From assembly GCA_947496865.1 (NCBI GenBank), contig CANMEE010000003.1, positions 62,001-126,000 of the forward strand: 64,000 bases of DNA, given 5' to 3'. The translations under genes and the position numbers were made by a program. This document shows, in pieces, positions 54,773 to 64,000 of this stretch. This DNA is from an uncultured Sphingomonadaceae bacterium (GTDB lineage Bacteria; Pseudomonadota; Alphaproteobacteria; Sphingomonadales; Sphingomonadaceae). Within the stretch, counting starts at the first letter, position 1. Each line of letters begins with the position of its first letter. A model generated the notes under the pieces. It was given only the letters and a program-made list of their open reading frames with translations, was not told where the DNA came from and did no database searches.

Positions 54773-55966
54773 ATGAACTATGAATCGAAAATTTCTGGTG
54801 AAGACCTAGAGGTCTCGACATTGGAAGATGAAAACGAGCAGGCACGAAGCAAGCGACGTGTCATCATTGTGGTTGCTGTTGCGGCCGCAATTATCCTTGC
54901 ATATGTTGCTTATCAGCTGTTTGCAGGCGGCGGCGATGGAGCTGCTGCAGAAGGTGCCGGCGACAGTCAGGCGCCTGCGGTGACGGTCGTGGTGCCCGGT
55001 AAACAGGATGTGGTTCGCACAATCAATGCCACTGGTACGTTGGCCGCGCGGCGGGAAATTCCAGTGGGCGTTGTAGGCGAAGGCGGCCGCGTAACGCAGG
55101 TTTATGTGGATGCTGGCGATTGGGTAAAGCCGGGTCAGATCATGGCTAGCATTGATCGCTCGGTCCAAAATCAGCAAGCGGCGCGTTTGGAAGCATCAGT
55201 TGCTTCAGCAAGAGCGGATCTTAATCTGGCGCAGACCAATTTGGACCGTGCTGCAAGGTTGGTCGAGCGGGGGTTTATATCCAAAGCCGATATCGACAGG
55301 TTGACGGCCACACGCGACTCTAGTGCGGCCCAATTGCGAGTAGCTCAAGCGCAGCTTGGCGAGACCCGAGCGCGGAATAGCTTTTTGAATATTGTCGCGC
55401 CAAAAGGTGGTTTTGTTCTCGAACGCAATGTCGAAGTAGGACAAACGGTTAGCGCAGGAAGCGGTATATTGTTCCGCCTCGCCCAAAATGGTGAAATGGA
55501 ATTGCAAGCGCAGTTAAGCGAAAGTGATCTTGCGAACGTGTCGGTTGGGGTGAGTACAGAAGTCATCCCGGTTGGAACAGACAAGGTTCTGGTCGGACAA
55601 ATCTGGCAGATTTCACCGATGATTGATGCGCAGTCACGCCAGGGTATTGCAAAAGTTGCGTTGAGTTACGATCAGGCGCTTCGTCCCGGCGGCTTTGCCA
55701 GTACGCGGATTAAAAGCGGCACGTCACAAGCTGCCGTATTACCAGAATCGGCTGTACAGAACGACAGTAAGGGTAGTTTCGTCTATATTGTCGACAAGGA
55801 TGACAAGGTGGTTCGCCGCGATGTGGTTATCGGCTCTGTTTCTGCGGCTGGTTTGTCTATCACATCGGGAATTAATGGCACCGAGCGTGTTGTGCTAAGG
55901 GCTGCTGGGTTCCTCAATCCTGGGCAAACGGTCCAACCCATGGTTGAAAAAGATAAGACTGCGTGA
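54773..55966 (+). CDS. RND efflux periplasmic adaptor (membrane-fusion protein)
   Basis: 397 residues from ATG 54773 (TTG 54767 alternative). One membrane anchor (about residues 30-50) is followed by a barrel-sandwich hybrid half, a helical hairpin (ARLEASVASARADLNLAQTN, TATRDSSAAQLRVAQAQLGE), the second lipoyl half (GFVLERNVEVGQTVSAGSG) and beta-barrel regions. It links the inner-membrane pump to an outer-membrane channel not encoded here. The RND gene starts 11 bases after the stop. Confidence 0.93.
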   Translation: MNYESKISGEDLEVSTLEDENEQARSKRRVIIVVAVAAAIILAYVAYQLFAGGGDGAAAEGAGDSQAPAVTVVVPGKQDVVRTINATGTLAARREIPVGVVGEGGRVTQVYVDAGDWVKPGQIMASIDRSVQNQQAARLEASVASARADLNLAQTNLDRAARLVERGFISKADIDRLTATRDSSAAQLRVAQAQLGETRARNSFLNIVAPKGGFVLERNVEVGQTVSAGSGILFRLAQNGEMELQAQLSESDLANVSVGVSTEVIPVGTDKVLVGQIWQISPMIDAQSRQGIAKVALSYDQALRPGGFASTRIKSGTSQAAVLPESAVQNDSKGSFVYIVDKDDKVVRRDVVIGSVSAAGLSITSGINGTERVVLRAAGFLNPGQTVQPMVEKDKTA

Positions 55967-55977
55967 AAGATTAACTT

Positions 55978-58900
55978 ATGAGCCTCCGCAATATCTCCGC
56001 TTGGTCGACCCGTAATCCTGTCGTTCCGCTTGTCCTTTTCACGGCATTGTTGCTGGCGGGTTTGCTGAGCTTCAACCGGATGGATGTGGTCAACAATCCT
56101 GAAGTAGAATTTCCTGGTGTCAGCGTCAGTATTTCTCAACCAGGCGCGGCGCCGACTGAGATCGAAAATCAGATCACCCAACGGATTGAGGCGGCGGTTC
56201 GCAGCATTAGCGGCGTCAAAAATATCATCTCTACGGCGCGGGAAGGCAGCAGCCGAACCTTTGTTGAGTTTGAAATCGGTACAGATGTTAATGATGCGGT
56301 GAATGAAGTAAAAAATGCGGTTGATCAGGCCCGTGGGTCTTTGCCGGATGGCATTTTGGAACCGCAGATTTCCAAAGAAGATATTTCCGGCGGCCCGATT
56401 GCTTATTTTGCGGTCAAAGCAGCCGATATGACGGTGGAACAGCTCAGCTGGTTCGTGGACGACACAGTGGCGAAAAAACTTCTCGGTGTAGAAGGCATGG
56501 CTGAGGTCGACCGATTTGGCGGAGTAGATCGGGAAATTCGGGTGATACTAAAACCCGACAGGATGCAAGCGCTTGGTGTCACAGCCAATCAGATCAATAG
56601 CGTATTGCGTCAGGTTAATGTCAATGCGGCTGGCGGCCGCGCAGAAGTTGGCGGGACACGGCAATCCGTTCGCGTCTTAGGGAATGCCGAAGATGCTTAC
56701 GCGCTTTCTCAAACACAGATATCATTAGGCAATGGTCAAACGATAAAGCTGAGTGACGTTGCAGATGTGAACGACTCCTTTGGTGAGCGCAGTTCGATCA
56801 GCAAAGTGAGAGGCGTGGAGGTTGTGAATTTTTCCATGTCGCGCGCGCGTGGCGCATCGGATGTGACGGTCTATGACAATGCCATTATCGTCATGGATCA
56901 GATTAAAGAGGAAAACCCAGGGGTGGAATTTATCCGTCTGGGTAGCAGCGTGGACTATACGAAAACCCAATATAAGAGCTCGATGGCAGCGATGGTCGAA
57001 GGGGCTCTTTTGGCTGTCGTCGTAGTGTTCCTGTTCTTGCGTGATTGGCGCGCGACGTTAATTTCCGCCATCGCGATACCATTGTCCGCCATACCAACTT
57101 TCTGGTTCATGGATTTGCTGGGCTTTAACCTCAATTTCTTGTCGCTACTGGCATTGGGTCTGGTTGCGGGCGTTCTGGTGGATGATGCGATTGTGGAGAT
57201 CGAGAATATTGTCCGCCACATGCGTATGGGGAAATCCGCCTATCAAGCCTCTATTGACGCTGCTGATGAAATCGGATTGCCGGTTGTTGCGACATCCTTT
57301 TGTATTGTCGCGGTGTTCCTGCCAGTAGGCTTAATGCCGGGCATCTCGGGGCAGTTTTTCAAGAATTTCGGCATAACGGTCGTGATTTCCGTGCTCATGA
57401 GTCTGGCGGTTGCCCGAATGATTACGCCGATGGTTGCCGCCTACTTCTTGCAATCCAAAGGTCATGCCGAACATGGCGAGGGCGTTTGGATGGACCGTTA
57501 TCTGAAGTTGCTGCGATGGTGTCTGGATCAGACGGCAGCCCGAAAATATGCGGAAGGTGGCGGCCGTGGCCGGCGTTTTGTTGCTAAATTTTTGGACCAT
57601 CGCGTTTGGCTCATGGGGGTCGGTCTTTTGGCGTTCTGCATAACTGTGGTTTTGTTTGCGGTTACTCCCGCGCAGTTCCAGCCGACCATTAATCAGGATT
57701 CTAGCCGAGTCCAGATTGAAGTAGTGCCCGGTACAACGCTGCAACAAACCGAAAAAATCGCGGATCAGGTTTCTGAACTTATGTATCAACAACCGGAAGT
57801 TGATCGCGCTCTAACCCGCGTACGAGAGACGAATGCCACTGTATTTGTGAACTACAAAAAAGAGCGGGATAAAACATCGATTGAATTTGAACGCAGCATG
57901 GCGCCGCTGTTACAACAGATACCGGATGCGCGTATCTCCTTTCAGTCACAAAGTGGCGGTGGAGGCACGGGGCGTGATATTTCGATCATGCTGACTGGTT
58001 CTGATCCGAAATTGTTAGATGAAACGGCGTTTGAGCTTGTCGAGCAAATGAAAGATGTCAAGTTGGTCACTGCGCCGCGTATTGCCGCTGATCTCAGTCG
58101 GCCGGAAATTTTGATTACGCCCTATACTGACCTGGCATCCAAATTGGGCGTAACAACCTCAGCGCTCAGCCAAACAATTCGCATCGCAACTTTGGGCGAG
58201 ATTGACCAGAATGCCGCGAAATTCTCTTTGTCAGATCGCCAAATTCCAATCCGTGTGATGCTGCCGGAAGAATCGCGTACGGATCTAACAACGATTGAGA
58301 ATCTGCCTATCCCAACTGCAAGCGGCGGCACCGTACCATTGAGCCGGGTCGCGAAGGTCAGTTTCGGGTCGGGCCCGACCACCATTCAGCGTTATAACCA
58401 GAATCGCCGGACATTTGTTGGTGCGGATCTCGCGCCTGATGTCATCAAAGGCGAAGCCATGGCCCTTATTAATGATCTTCCGATCATGAAAAACCTGCCG
58501 TCTGGTGTTTCCCGTGATGCTTTTGGCGAAGAAGAATGGCAGCAGGAGTTGTTCGTAAACTTCATCATCGCTCTGATTTCAGGTGTCTTGCTGGTCTTCG
58601 CGACACTCGTGTTATTGTACAAGCGATTGATGTCGCCGTTGGTAAATATGGGTTCATTGGCTTTGGCTCCTCTGGGCGGGATATTCCTCGTCTGGGTCGT
58701 CGGCCAACCCTTGTCGATGCCGGTGCTGATCGGTGTCCTCATGCTTCTCGGCATTGTCAGTAAAAACTCGATCCTGCTGATCGATTTTGCGATTATGGAG
58801 ATGCAAAAAGGCGTTCCGAAATTCGAAGCGATTATGGATGCCGGACATAAGCGTGCACAGCCTATTGTCATGACCACTGTTGCGATGACTGCGGGGATGG

Positions 58901-59133
58901 TCCCAACGGCCCTGTCCTTGTCAGGTGACGGGGCTTGGCGCGCTCCAATGGGCACAGTGGTGATCGGCGGATTGATTGTATCTACTCTGCTGACTTTGGT
59001 CATTGTGCCAGCTGGCTTCAGTCTCGCTGATGGCTTTGAGCGTCGTATTGGACCGCGGCTGCGCAAAACATTGCTGACCTATAAGCCAGGTGATGATGCG
59101 GACGACAAAGCACGGGTGCAGCCAGCCGAGTGA
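55978..59133 (+). CDS. RND-family efflux permease (HAE1 type)
   Basis: 1051 residues with the twelve-helix RND layout: one helix at the start (SRNISAWSTRNPVVPLVLFT), two large periplasmic loops, and helices at about 340-480 and 870-1030. The proton-relay Asp pair is in LVAGVLVDDAIVEIEN. It exports drugs, lipids or solvents with the adaptor protein. Substrate unknown; no outer-membrane gene is in the operon. The stop overlaps the DUF445 start by four bases. Confidence 0.95.
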   Translation: MSLRNISAWSTRNPVVPLVLFTALLLAGLLSFNRMDVVNNPEVEFPGVSVSISQPGAAPTEIENQITQRIEAAVRSISGVKNIISTAREGSSRTFVEFEIGTDVNDAVNEVKNAVDQARGSLPDGILEPQISKEDISGGPIAYFAVKAADMTVEQLSWFVDDTVAKKLLGVEGMAEVDRFGGVDREIRVILKPDRMQALGVTANQINSVLRQVNVNAAGGRAEVGGTRQSVRVLGNAEDAYALSQTQISLGNGQTIKLSDVADVNDSFGERSSISKVRGVEVVNFSMSRARGASDVTVYDNAIIVMDQIKEENPGVEFIRLGSSVDYTKTQYKSSMAAMVEGALLAVVVVFLFLRDWRATLISAIAIPLSAIPTFWFMDLLGFNLNFLSLLALGLVAGVLVDDAIVEIENIVRHMRMGKSAYQASIDAADEIGLPVVATSFCIVAVFLPVGLMPGISGQFFKNFGITVVISVLMSLAVARMITPMVAAYFLQSKGHAEHGEGVWMDRYLKLLRWCLDQTAARKYAEGGGRGRRFVAKFLDHRVWLMGVGLLAFCITVVLFAVTPAQFQPTINQDSSRVQIEVVPGTTLQQTEKIADQVSELMYQQPEVDRALTRVRETNATVFVNYKKERDKTSIEFERSMAPLLQQIPDARISFQSQSGGGGTGRDISIMLTGSDPKLLDETAFELVEQMKDVKLVTAPRIAADLSRPEILITPYTDLASKLGVTTSALSQTIRIATLGEIDQNAAKFSLSDRQIPIRVMLPEESRTDLTTIENLPIPTASGGTVPLSRVAKVSFGSGPTTIQRYNQNRRTFVGADLAPDVIKGEAMALINDLPIMKNLPSGVSRDAFGEEEWQQELFVNFIIALISGVLLVFATLVLLYKRLMSPLVNMGSLALAPLGGIFLVWVVGQPLSMPVLIGVLMLLGIVSKNSILLIDFAIMEMQKGVPKFEAIMDAGHKRAQPIVMTTVAMTAGMVPTALSLSGDGAWRAPMGTVVIGGLIVSTLLTLVIVPAGFSLADGFERRIGPRLRKTLLTYKPGDDADDKARVQPAE

Positions 59134-60434
59134 AGCCGCTTTCTTCCAAATTGGCACCGACACCCAAGGGCATTTCTATCGCCGGCTCTCCTGAACGTCG
59201 ATCGGAGATGAACAACGCTGGCCGTGATATGAAAACTATCGCGTCCGGTCTGCTGGTGTTGATGGCGGTGATCTATTTCACCTCTAAATCTTATGAAGAA
59301 GTTCATCCCGCATTGGGTTTCATTCGCGCGTTTTCCGAGGCAGCAATGGTCGGCGGATTGGCGGATTGGTTTGCTGTCACTGCTTTGTTCCGACATCCTA
59401 TGGGCATACCGATTCCGCATACTGCAATTATCCCGCGTAACAAGGACCGGATCGGAGAAACGCTTGCCAATTTCCTAAAAAATAATTTTCTGGTCTCGCG
59501 AATAGTCGCGCAGCGAATGCACGGCATTGATCTGGCAGGTGGTGTTGGACGGTTTCTAAAATCGCCCAGTGGTGGACAAGGACGGCTGCGCTTGGGAGCA
59601 TCGCGATTGATTGGCGATATTATTGGCTCGCTTGACAAGGACCGACTTGGCAGCATGTTTAAAGGCGCAGTGAAGACTCAGGCTAGAGAGCTTGATCTAG
59701 CAACTCCTATGGGTCAGCTTTTAGAGGCGGCGATGGCCGAGAACCGGCATGGGCCTTTGATCGATTCGACGATTAAATGGGCTTATCGTACCCTTGATGC
59801 CAATGAATATATCATCCGCACGATTGTCCATGAGCGGGCCAATACGGTGATGCGTTGGACGGGACTCGATGACCGATTGGCCAACGAGGTTGTTGACGGA
59901 TTGTACAAATTGCTAGCGGATATGGCCTCTGATCCCGAGCATCCGGTGCGTGCCAAAACCGAAGAAAGCATCGTGCAATTGGCACAGGAACTGCGGAATG
60001 ATCCTGAATTGCGTCAACGGGTGAATGAATGGAAACTCGAGATGATCGAAAATCCTGCCATTGCAAGTTGGATAGATGGCATGTGGGAAAGTGGCCGTGA
60101 ATCACTTTTGAAAGCATCGCGTGATCCCGAAGCCGCGATGGCAGGGCATTTTGGCGATGCGTTGACTCAATTGGGCAATAGCCTTCAGAAAGATCCCCTG
60201 CTTAACCGCCAACTAAACCGCTTTGCGCGCCGAGCGGTAGCGGGGGTTGTTGCCAGCTATGGTGACAATATTGTGAAACTGGTGTCAGAAACGATCCGCG
60301 GTTGGGACGCGCAAACAATCACCGATCGCGTAGAGAATGCCGTCGGCCGCGATTTGCAATATATCCGGGTAAACGGAACATTGGTCGGCGGCTTGGTCGG
60401 CGTCATGCTGCATATCCTCGGTTACTGGATATAG
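59130..60434 (+). CDS. DUF445 membrane protein coupled to the RND operon
   Basis: 434 residues from GTG 59130, overlapping the RND stop (GTGA). Two hydrophobic segments near the N-terminus (about residues 38-52) and at the very C-terminus (VGGLVGVMLHILGYWI) flank a long helical cytoplasmic part. The motif GGLADWFAVTALFRHPMGIPIPHTAIIP is the DUF445 (YheB/YjiN-like) signature. Function unknown. Its end is one base from the end of the glutamate dehydrogenase gene. Confidence 0.87.
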   Translation: MKPLSSKLAPTPKGISIAGSPERRSEMNNAGRDMKTIASGLLVLMAVIYFTSKSYEEVHPALGFIRAFSEAAMVGGLADWFAVTALFRHPMGIPIPHTAIIPRNKDRIGETLANFLKNNFLVSRIVAQRMHGIDLAGGVGRFLKSPSGGQGRLRLGASRLIGDIIGSLDKDRLGSMFKGAVKTQARELDLATPMGQLLEAAMAENRHGPLIDSTIKWAYRTLDANEYIIRTIVHERANTVMRWTGLDDRLANEVVDGLYKLLADMASDPEHPVRAKTEESIVQLAQELRNDPELRQRVNEWKLEMIENPAIASWIDGMWESGRESLLKASRDPEAAMAGHFGDALTQLGNSLQKDPLLNRQLNRFARRAVAGVVASYGDNIVKLVSETIRGWDAQTITDRVENAVGRDLQYIRVNGTLVGGLVGVMLHILGYWI

Positions 60435-60435
60435 T

Positions 60436-63400
60436 TTAACGCGTTAGCAATATTCTCGCCTGTCCGGCAATCTGCGCGAGCATCGCGATGGACGGTCTTG
60501 GTGATAGCTGGGCGCGATCCACAATATTTCGGAATTGGGTCACGCGCTCTGCGTTTTTATCAGCCCAACTGACCAGAAATTGTTCCATATCCTTGCTGCG
60601 CGCTCTCCTCAAAAAGTCTAACCGCATTTGCTGGAAGTCGCGCGCTAGTCCTGCGACCAACAATCTGTCCCATGGATCGGATGGGTTGATCCGCGTTGCT
60701 GTCATTTGCGCCCAGTCCAGTCCCAATAGACTGCCCAATTTGGTGAACGCCGCTGCGACTTCAGTGGCGTCAATCTCCCGGATTTTTGCCAAGAACGCAA
60801 TGCCAGCAGCGCCGTCATTCTTATAGATATTTGCCATTTTCTGCGCAATTTCGGCTGTTGCTCCGGCCTCGACCAATAACCGGGTCTGTTTTGTTGCTTC
60901 CAATTGTCCTTCGGTCGTTATCAGGCTGTCGACTTTATCATCGAGCATTCGGATGCCCGGCGCTAGCATTTCTACAGCTTTGTCAATACTGCCGTCGGCC
61001 AATCCGATACGCATCAAATCCGCCATGTGCGAACGAAGAACATAAGCAAGCCGGTCGAATAGTATCAGGCGAATATCTTCGGCAATCTTTGCTTTTTCAA
61101 GCGACACCCAAAGTTTCTCTGCCTGAAACAAGCGTTCGGTCATGACAAACGCTGCCGCAACCTCGCCGAGTGAGCAGCCTTCTTCTTCGGCCAACTCAAA
61201 TGGATCGATGAGGCCAAGCCGGTTAATCATTCGGTTCGCCAATTTGGTAGCAATAATTTCCTTGCGCAACTGATGCGTCAAAATTGCATTCTTATGCTTT
61301 TTTTGCATCGCGCTGGGGAAGGCGTCGAGCAAGTCACTATCCAGCCCGGGATCATCACCTAAGTCACTGTTTTCGATCGCTTCCTGCAGTCCGAGTTTTG
61401 CGGTTGAGATCAAGACAGCCAATTCCGGTCTATATAGGCCGCGATTTTCTTGCCCGCGGCGCATCAGATCTTCGTTGGTCGCGATGCCTTCAACGGACCG
61501 GTCCAATTGTCCCTTTTCCTCAAAAAATTCGATCAAGCGGACGTAGGAAGGCAGTGTTTTTTTGCCGCCCATTTCGGCAATGGACAGACCAAGTGCCTGA
61601 AGGCGATTATCCTCTAGGACCAGCGCACCGACATTGTCCGTCATCGCCTCAAGCAGCTTGTTTCGCGCCGCGGAGCTCAATTTGCCATCGGCCATCACGG
61701 CGTTGAGGGCGATCTTGATATTCACTTCATTGTCCGAGCAATCAACGCCGGCACTATTGTCGATAAAGTCGGTGTTAATTCGTCCGCTACGTTCCGCAAA
61801 ATCAATCCGTCCAGCTTGGGTGATGCCCAAATTGGCACCTTCACCAATGACTTTGACCTGCAGTTGTTTTGCATCGACGCGGATCTTGTCGTTAGCGGGG
61901 TCTCCGACTTCAATGTGATTTTCACTCGATGCCTTGATGTAGGTACCGATGCCGCCGAACCATAACAGGTCCGCTTTGCTGACCAAGATGGCTGAAATCA
62001 AGCGCGATGGAGTTACTTCCTTTTCGCCCGTAAGGCCAAGCAGCGCTGCAATCTGCTTGTTAATCTTCAACGTCTTAGACTGCCGGGAGAACACAGCGCC
62101 GCCCTTTGAAATCAAGCTCTTGTCATAGTCTTCCCAACTGGAACGGGGTAGGTCAAACAGGCGCTTGCGTTCCTTCCAGCTTTTTGCTGGATCAGGATCG
62201 GGGTCGATAAAGATATGGCGGTGATCAAAGGCGGCAACCACGCGGAGGGTCTTGGACAACAGCATCCCGTTGCCAAACACATCGCCAGACATATCGCCAA
62301 CGCCTACGACCGAAACAGGTTCTTTTTGAACATCCACGCCCATTTCCGCAAAATGACGTTGGACTGAAACCCATGCCCCGCGTGCGGTAATTCCCATGGC
62401 CTTGTGGTCATAACCATTGCTGCCGCCGCTCGCAAAGGCGTCACCAAGCCAATATCCATTTTCGATGGCAATCGCGTTGGCAATATCAGAGAAGCTGGCG
62501 GTACCTTTATCGGCGGCAACCACGAAATACGGATCATCTCCATCCAAACGGACCACCTGCTCTGGCGGCGTTACCGTTCCTTCACGGATATTGTCGGTGA
62601 TCGAAAGGAGCGCGCTGATGAATATCTTATAAGATGCGATACCCTCTGCGATAAACGCATCGCGATCATCGCCTGAGGGCAATTGCTTGGCAAAGAAGCC
62701 GCCTTTGGCACCGGTTGGAACGATGACCGCATTTTTAACCCGCTGGGCCTTCATCAGTCCCAAAATCTCTGTGCGAAAGTCATCGCGTCGGTCCGACCAG
62801 CGCAGGCCGCCGCGTGCGACTGGACCGGCGCGAAGGTGAATGCCTTCGACCCGGGGACTATAAACGAATATCTCGCGCCATGGCACAGGGGCAGGTAAAT
62901 CGGGGATTTTGGCGCTCTCGATTTTGAAAGCCAAGGCGCCATCAGATTGAATGGTAAAGGCATTGGTCCTCAGTACAGAGTCGATTACCGCTCGGAAAAG
63001 TCGCAAAATTCGATCATCGTCAATGCCGTCAACTTTGATCAACCCGCTTTCAATCGCTTTGACCGCTTCCGCTGCATTTTTCTCTCGATCACCGACAAAG
63101 TCTGGATCGTGCATTACGGTGAATAATCTTATCATTGCCTGTGTGACATGGCCTGCTTCGGCCAGTGCTTCGACAACCGTGATAAGCCCGTAGCTTAACC
63201 CGGTTTGTCGCAAATAGCGAAACCACGACCGGATCCAGACTGTCGATCGGGCGCTGATTCCGGTCGTTGTAATGAGCTGGTTAAAGCCGTCATTTTCGGC
63301 GCCACCTTCCAGAACATTTGTAATTGCATCCTGAATTTCCGAAGCGCGGGCAATTAAATCATCGCGAGTATCCGGGTTGCGTAATGCCAGTTGAAAATCA

Positions 63401-64000
63401 TGAATATAGCCCAAGCGCCCTTGATCGAGCGGAGTTGGCATTTCTTCCAGAACGGAAAACCCGAAATTTTCGAGTGTCGGAACGGCATCAGACAAAGGCA
63501 AAACGCCACCGAGATGGTAGACTTTTAGTCGCAATAAATGATCGTCGTCGCTGTCCAGACGATAAAGCCGGGTTGACTTTTGTCCGCCGCGCTCCAGTTG
63601 GAAGAGACGCATGATATCGCGGGCGGCCTCTGTCGCGCCGTAAGTCGATTGATAGGTGCCCGGAAAGCAATCGGCATAGCGCTGCGCCAGCACTGCGGCT
63701 CGATTTTCAGGGACAAATTCACTTAAATGGCTTTCGACTTCCGGCCGCCAACCACGGATCATATTTTCCAATTGCCGATCAAGCGTATCGGGGTCAGGAA
63801 TTTTGCTGTTGGCGCCCATATCCAAAATGTAGCGGAGCGACGAGACGCCGCCTTCATCCAGGGTGTTTGACCAGCTTAAGATTCTGGCGCCCGTAGCCTC
63901 TGTAAGCATCGCTTGAATATTCTCGCGGCGTGCAGTCGACAGCTGTTCCCGAGGTAGCCAGATAAAGGCGAAGAGATGCCGGTTCAGCGGGGACATCACG
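60436..64000 (-). CDS. gdhB: NAD-dependent glutamate dehydrogenase, C-terminal 1187 residues (5' end outside window)
   Basis: The frame runs open to the window edge. The catalytic part has GPVARGGLRWSDRRDDFRTE, VIVPTGAKGGFF (active-site Lys region), GVGDMSGDVFGNGM and DFIDNSAGVDCSDNEVN, the signatures of the large (about 1600 residue) NAD-GDH of alphaproteobacteria and actinobacteria. It converts glutamate to 2-oxoglutarate and ammonia in catabolism. The N-terminal ACT-like regulatory part is cut off. Convergent with the DUF445 gene. Confidence 0.95.
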   Translation of the reverse strand, partial: VMSPLNRHLFAFIWLPREQLSTARRENIQAMLTEATGARILSWSNTLDEGGVSSLRYILDMGANSKIPDPDTLDRQLENMIRGWRPEVESHLSEFVPENRAAVLAQRYADCFPGTYQSTYGATEAARDIMRLFQLERGGQKSTRLYRLDSDDDHLLRLKVYHLGGVLPLSDAVPTLENFGFSVLEEMPTPLDQGRLGYIHDFQLALRNPDTRDDLIARASEIQDAITNVLEGGAENDGFNQLITTTGISARSTVWIRSWFRYLRQTGLSYGLITVVEALAEAGHVTQAMIRLFTVMHDPDFVGDREKNAAEAVKAIESGLIKVDGIDDDRILRLFRAVIDSVLRTNAFTIQSDGALAFKIESAKIPDLPAPVPWREIFVYSPRVEGIHLRAGPVARGGLRWSDRRDDFRTEILGLMKAQRVKNAVIVPTGAKGGFFAKQLPSGDDRDAFIAEGIASYKIFISALLSITDNIREGTVTPPEQVVRLDGDDPYFVVAADKGTASFSDIANAIAIENGYWLGDAFASGGSNGYDHKAMGITARGAWVSVQRHFAEMGVDVQKEPVSVVGVGDMSGDVFGNGMLLSKTLRVVAAFDHRHIFIDPDPDPAKSWKERKRLFDLPRSSWEDYDKSLISKGGAVFSRQSKTLKINKQIAALLGLTGEKEVTPSRLISAILVSKADLLWFGGIGTYIKASSENHIEVGDPANDKIRVDAKQLQVKVIGEGANLGITQAGRIDFAERSGRINTDFIDNSAGVDCSDNEVNIKIALNAVMADGKLSSAARNKLLEAMTDNVGALVLEDNRLQALGLSIAEMGGKKTLPSYVRLIEFFEEKGQLDRSVEGIATNEDLMRRGQENRGLYRPELAVLISTAKLGLQEAIENSDLGDDPGLDSDLLDAFPSAMQKKHKNAILTHQLRKEIIATKLANRMINRLGLIDPFELAEEEGCSLGEVAAAFVMTERLFQAEKLWVSLEKAKIAEDIRLILFDRLAYVLRSHMADLMRIGLADGSIDKAVEMLAPGIRMLDDKVDSLITTEGQLEATKQTRLLVEAGATAEIAQKMANIYKNDGAAGIAFLAKIREIDATEVAAAFTKLGSLLGLDWAQMTATRINPSDPWDRLLVAGLARDFQQMRLDFLRRARSKDMEQFLVSWADKNAERVTQFRNIVDRAQLSPRPSIAMLAQIAGQARILLTR

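Noticed and set aside
1..64000. Search for tRNA, rRNA, CRISPR, insertion sequences or prophage
   Set aside because: No T-loop GGTTCGAATCC in the spacers, no regular short repeats, no transposase or integrase frames; the window is ordinary chromosome.

Overview
The window reads as chromosomal DNA of a free-living alphaproteobacterium, most likely a sphingomonad (Sphingopyxis, Sphingorhabdus or a relative). This is inferred from gene content: the ImuA-ImuB-DnaE2 mutagenesis cassette, a DUF1153/SciP-type cell-cycle regulator, a very long NAD-dependent glutamate dehydrogenase, a short HisZ, a DUF3297 gene, many GNSMGG/GDSAG hydrolases and a moderate GC content. No rRNA, tRNA, CRISPR array, insertion sequence or prophage was seen. 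Genes are tightly packed, with many 1-4 nt stop/start overlaps.

Left part (1-10.5 kb): the end of serA, then hisZ, purA and an L,D-transpeptidase-like lipoprotein. Next comes a divergent pair: an ScfR/RamB-type acyl-CoA-responsive regulator and isocitrate lyase (aceA), separated by a region with several dyads that look like operators. After a strong bidirectional terminator come a periplasmic cytochrome c / TPR pair, then a gene that looks like a complete pro-matrix metalloproteinase (prodomain with PRCG cysteine switch, HEFGHAIGLGH zinc site, Met-turn). Two small exported acidic proteins lie beside it, one with thrombospondin-3-like calcium repeats.

10.7-20.7 kb: the SOS cassette dnaE2-imuB-imuA on the minus strand, with a promoter and LexA-like box at its head; a membrane-anchored TIR-domain protein; a periplasmic DsrE-like protein; and the cyanide-insensitive-type quinol oxidase operon (cioA-cioB plus a 44-residue DUF2474 gene).

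20.7-36 kb: a truncated outer-membrane protein, a thioesterase, an EthD protein, an exported cyclase, two GFA proteins, DoxX and ion-channel membrane proteins, a cold-shock protein, ung, a KAS-III enzyme, two tandem HSL-type hydrolases, and a minus-strand operon of DUF3297, a membrane protein, an SDR and an enoyl-CoA hydratase, followed by two DUF805 genes.

36-54 kb: DUF4424, an MBL-fold hydrolase and typA; a glycosyltransferase; an SBF-like transporter; the conserved tesA / ybbA-ybbP divergent group; telA-xpaC; a PilZ protein; pdxH-phzF; a serine hydrolase; mnmA; and sciP. The right end has an RND efflux operon whose third gene is a DUF445 membrane protein, facing the 3' part of an NAD-glutamate dehydrogenase gene cut by the window edge.

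Most of the window is ordinary housekeeping and accessory metabolism. The most unusual item is the matrix-metalloproteinase-like gene at 8.8-9.6 kb. The ScfR-aceA operator region, the membrane TIR protein and the SOS promoter are next.
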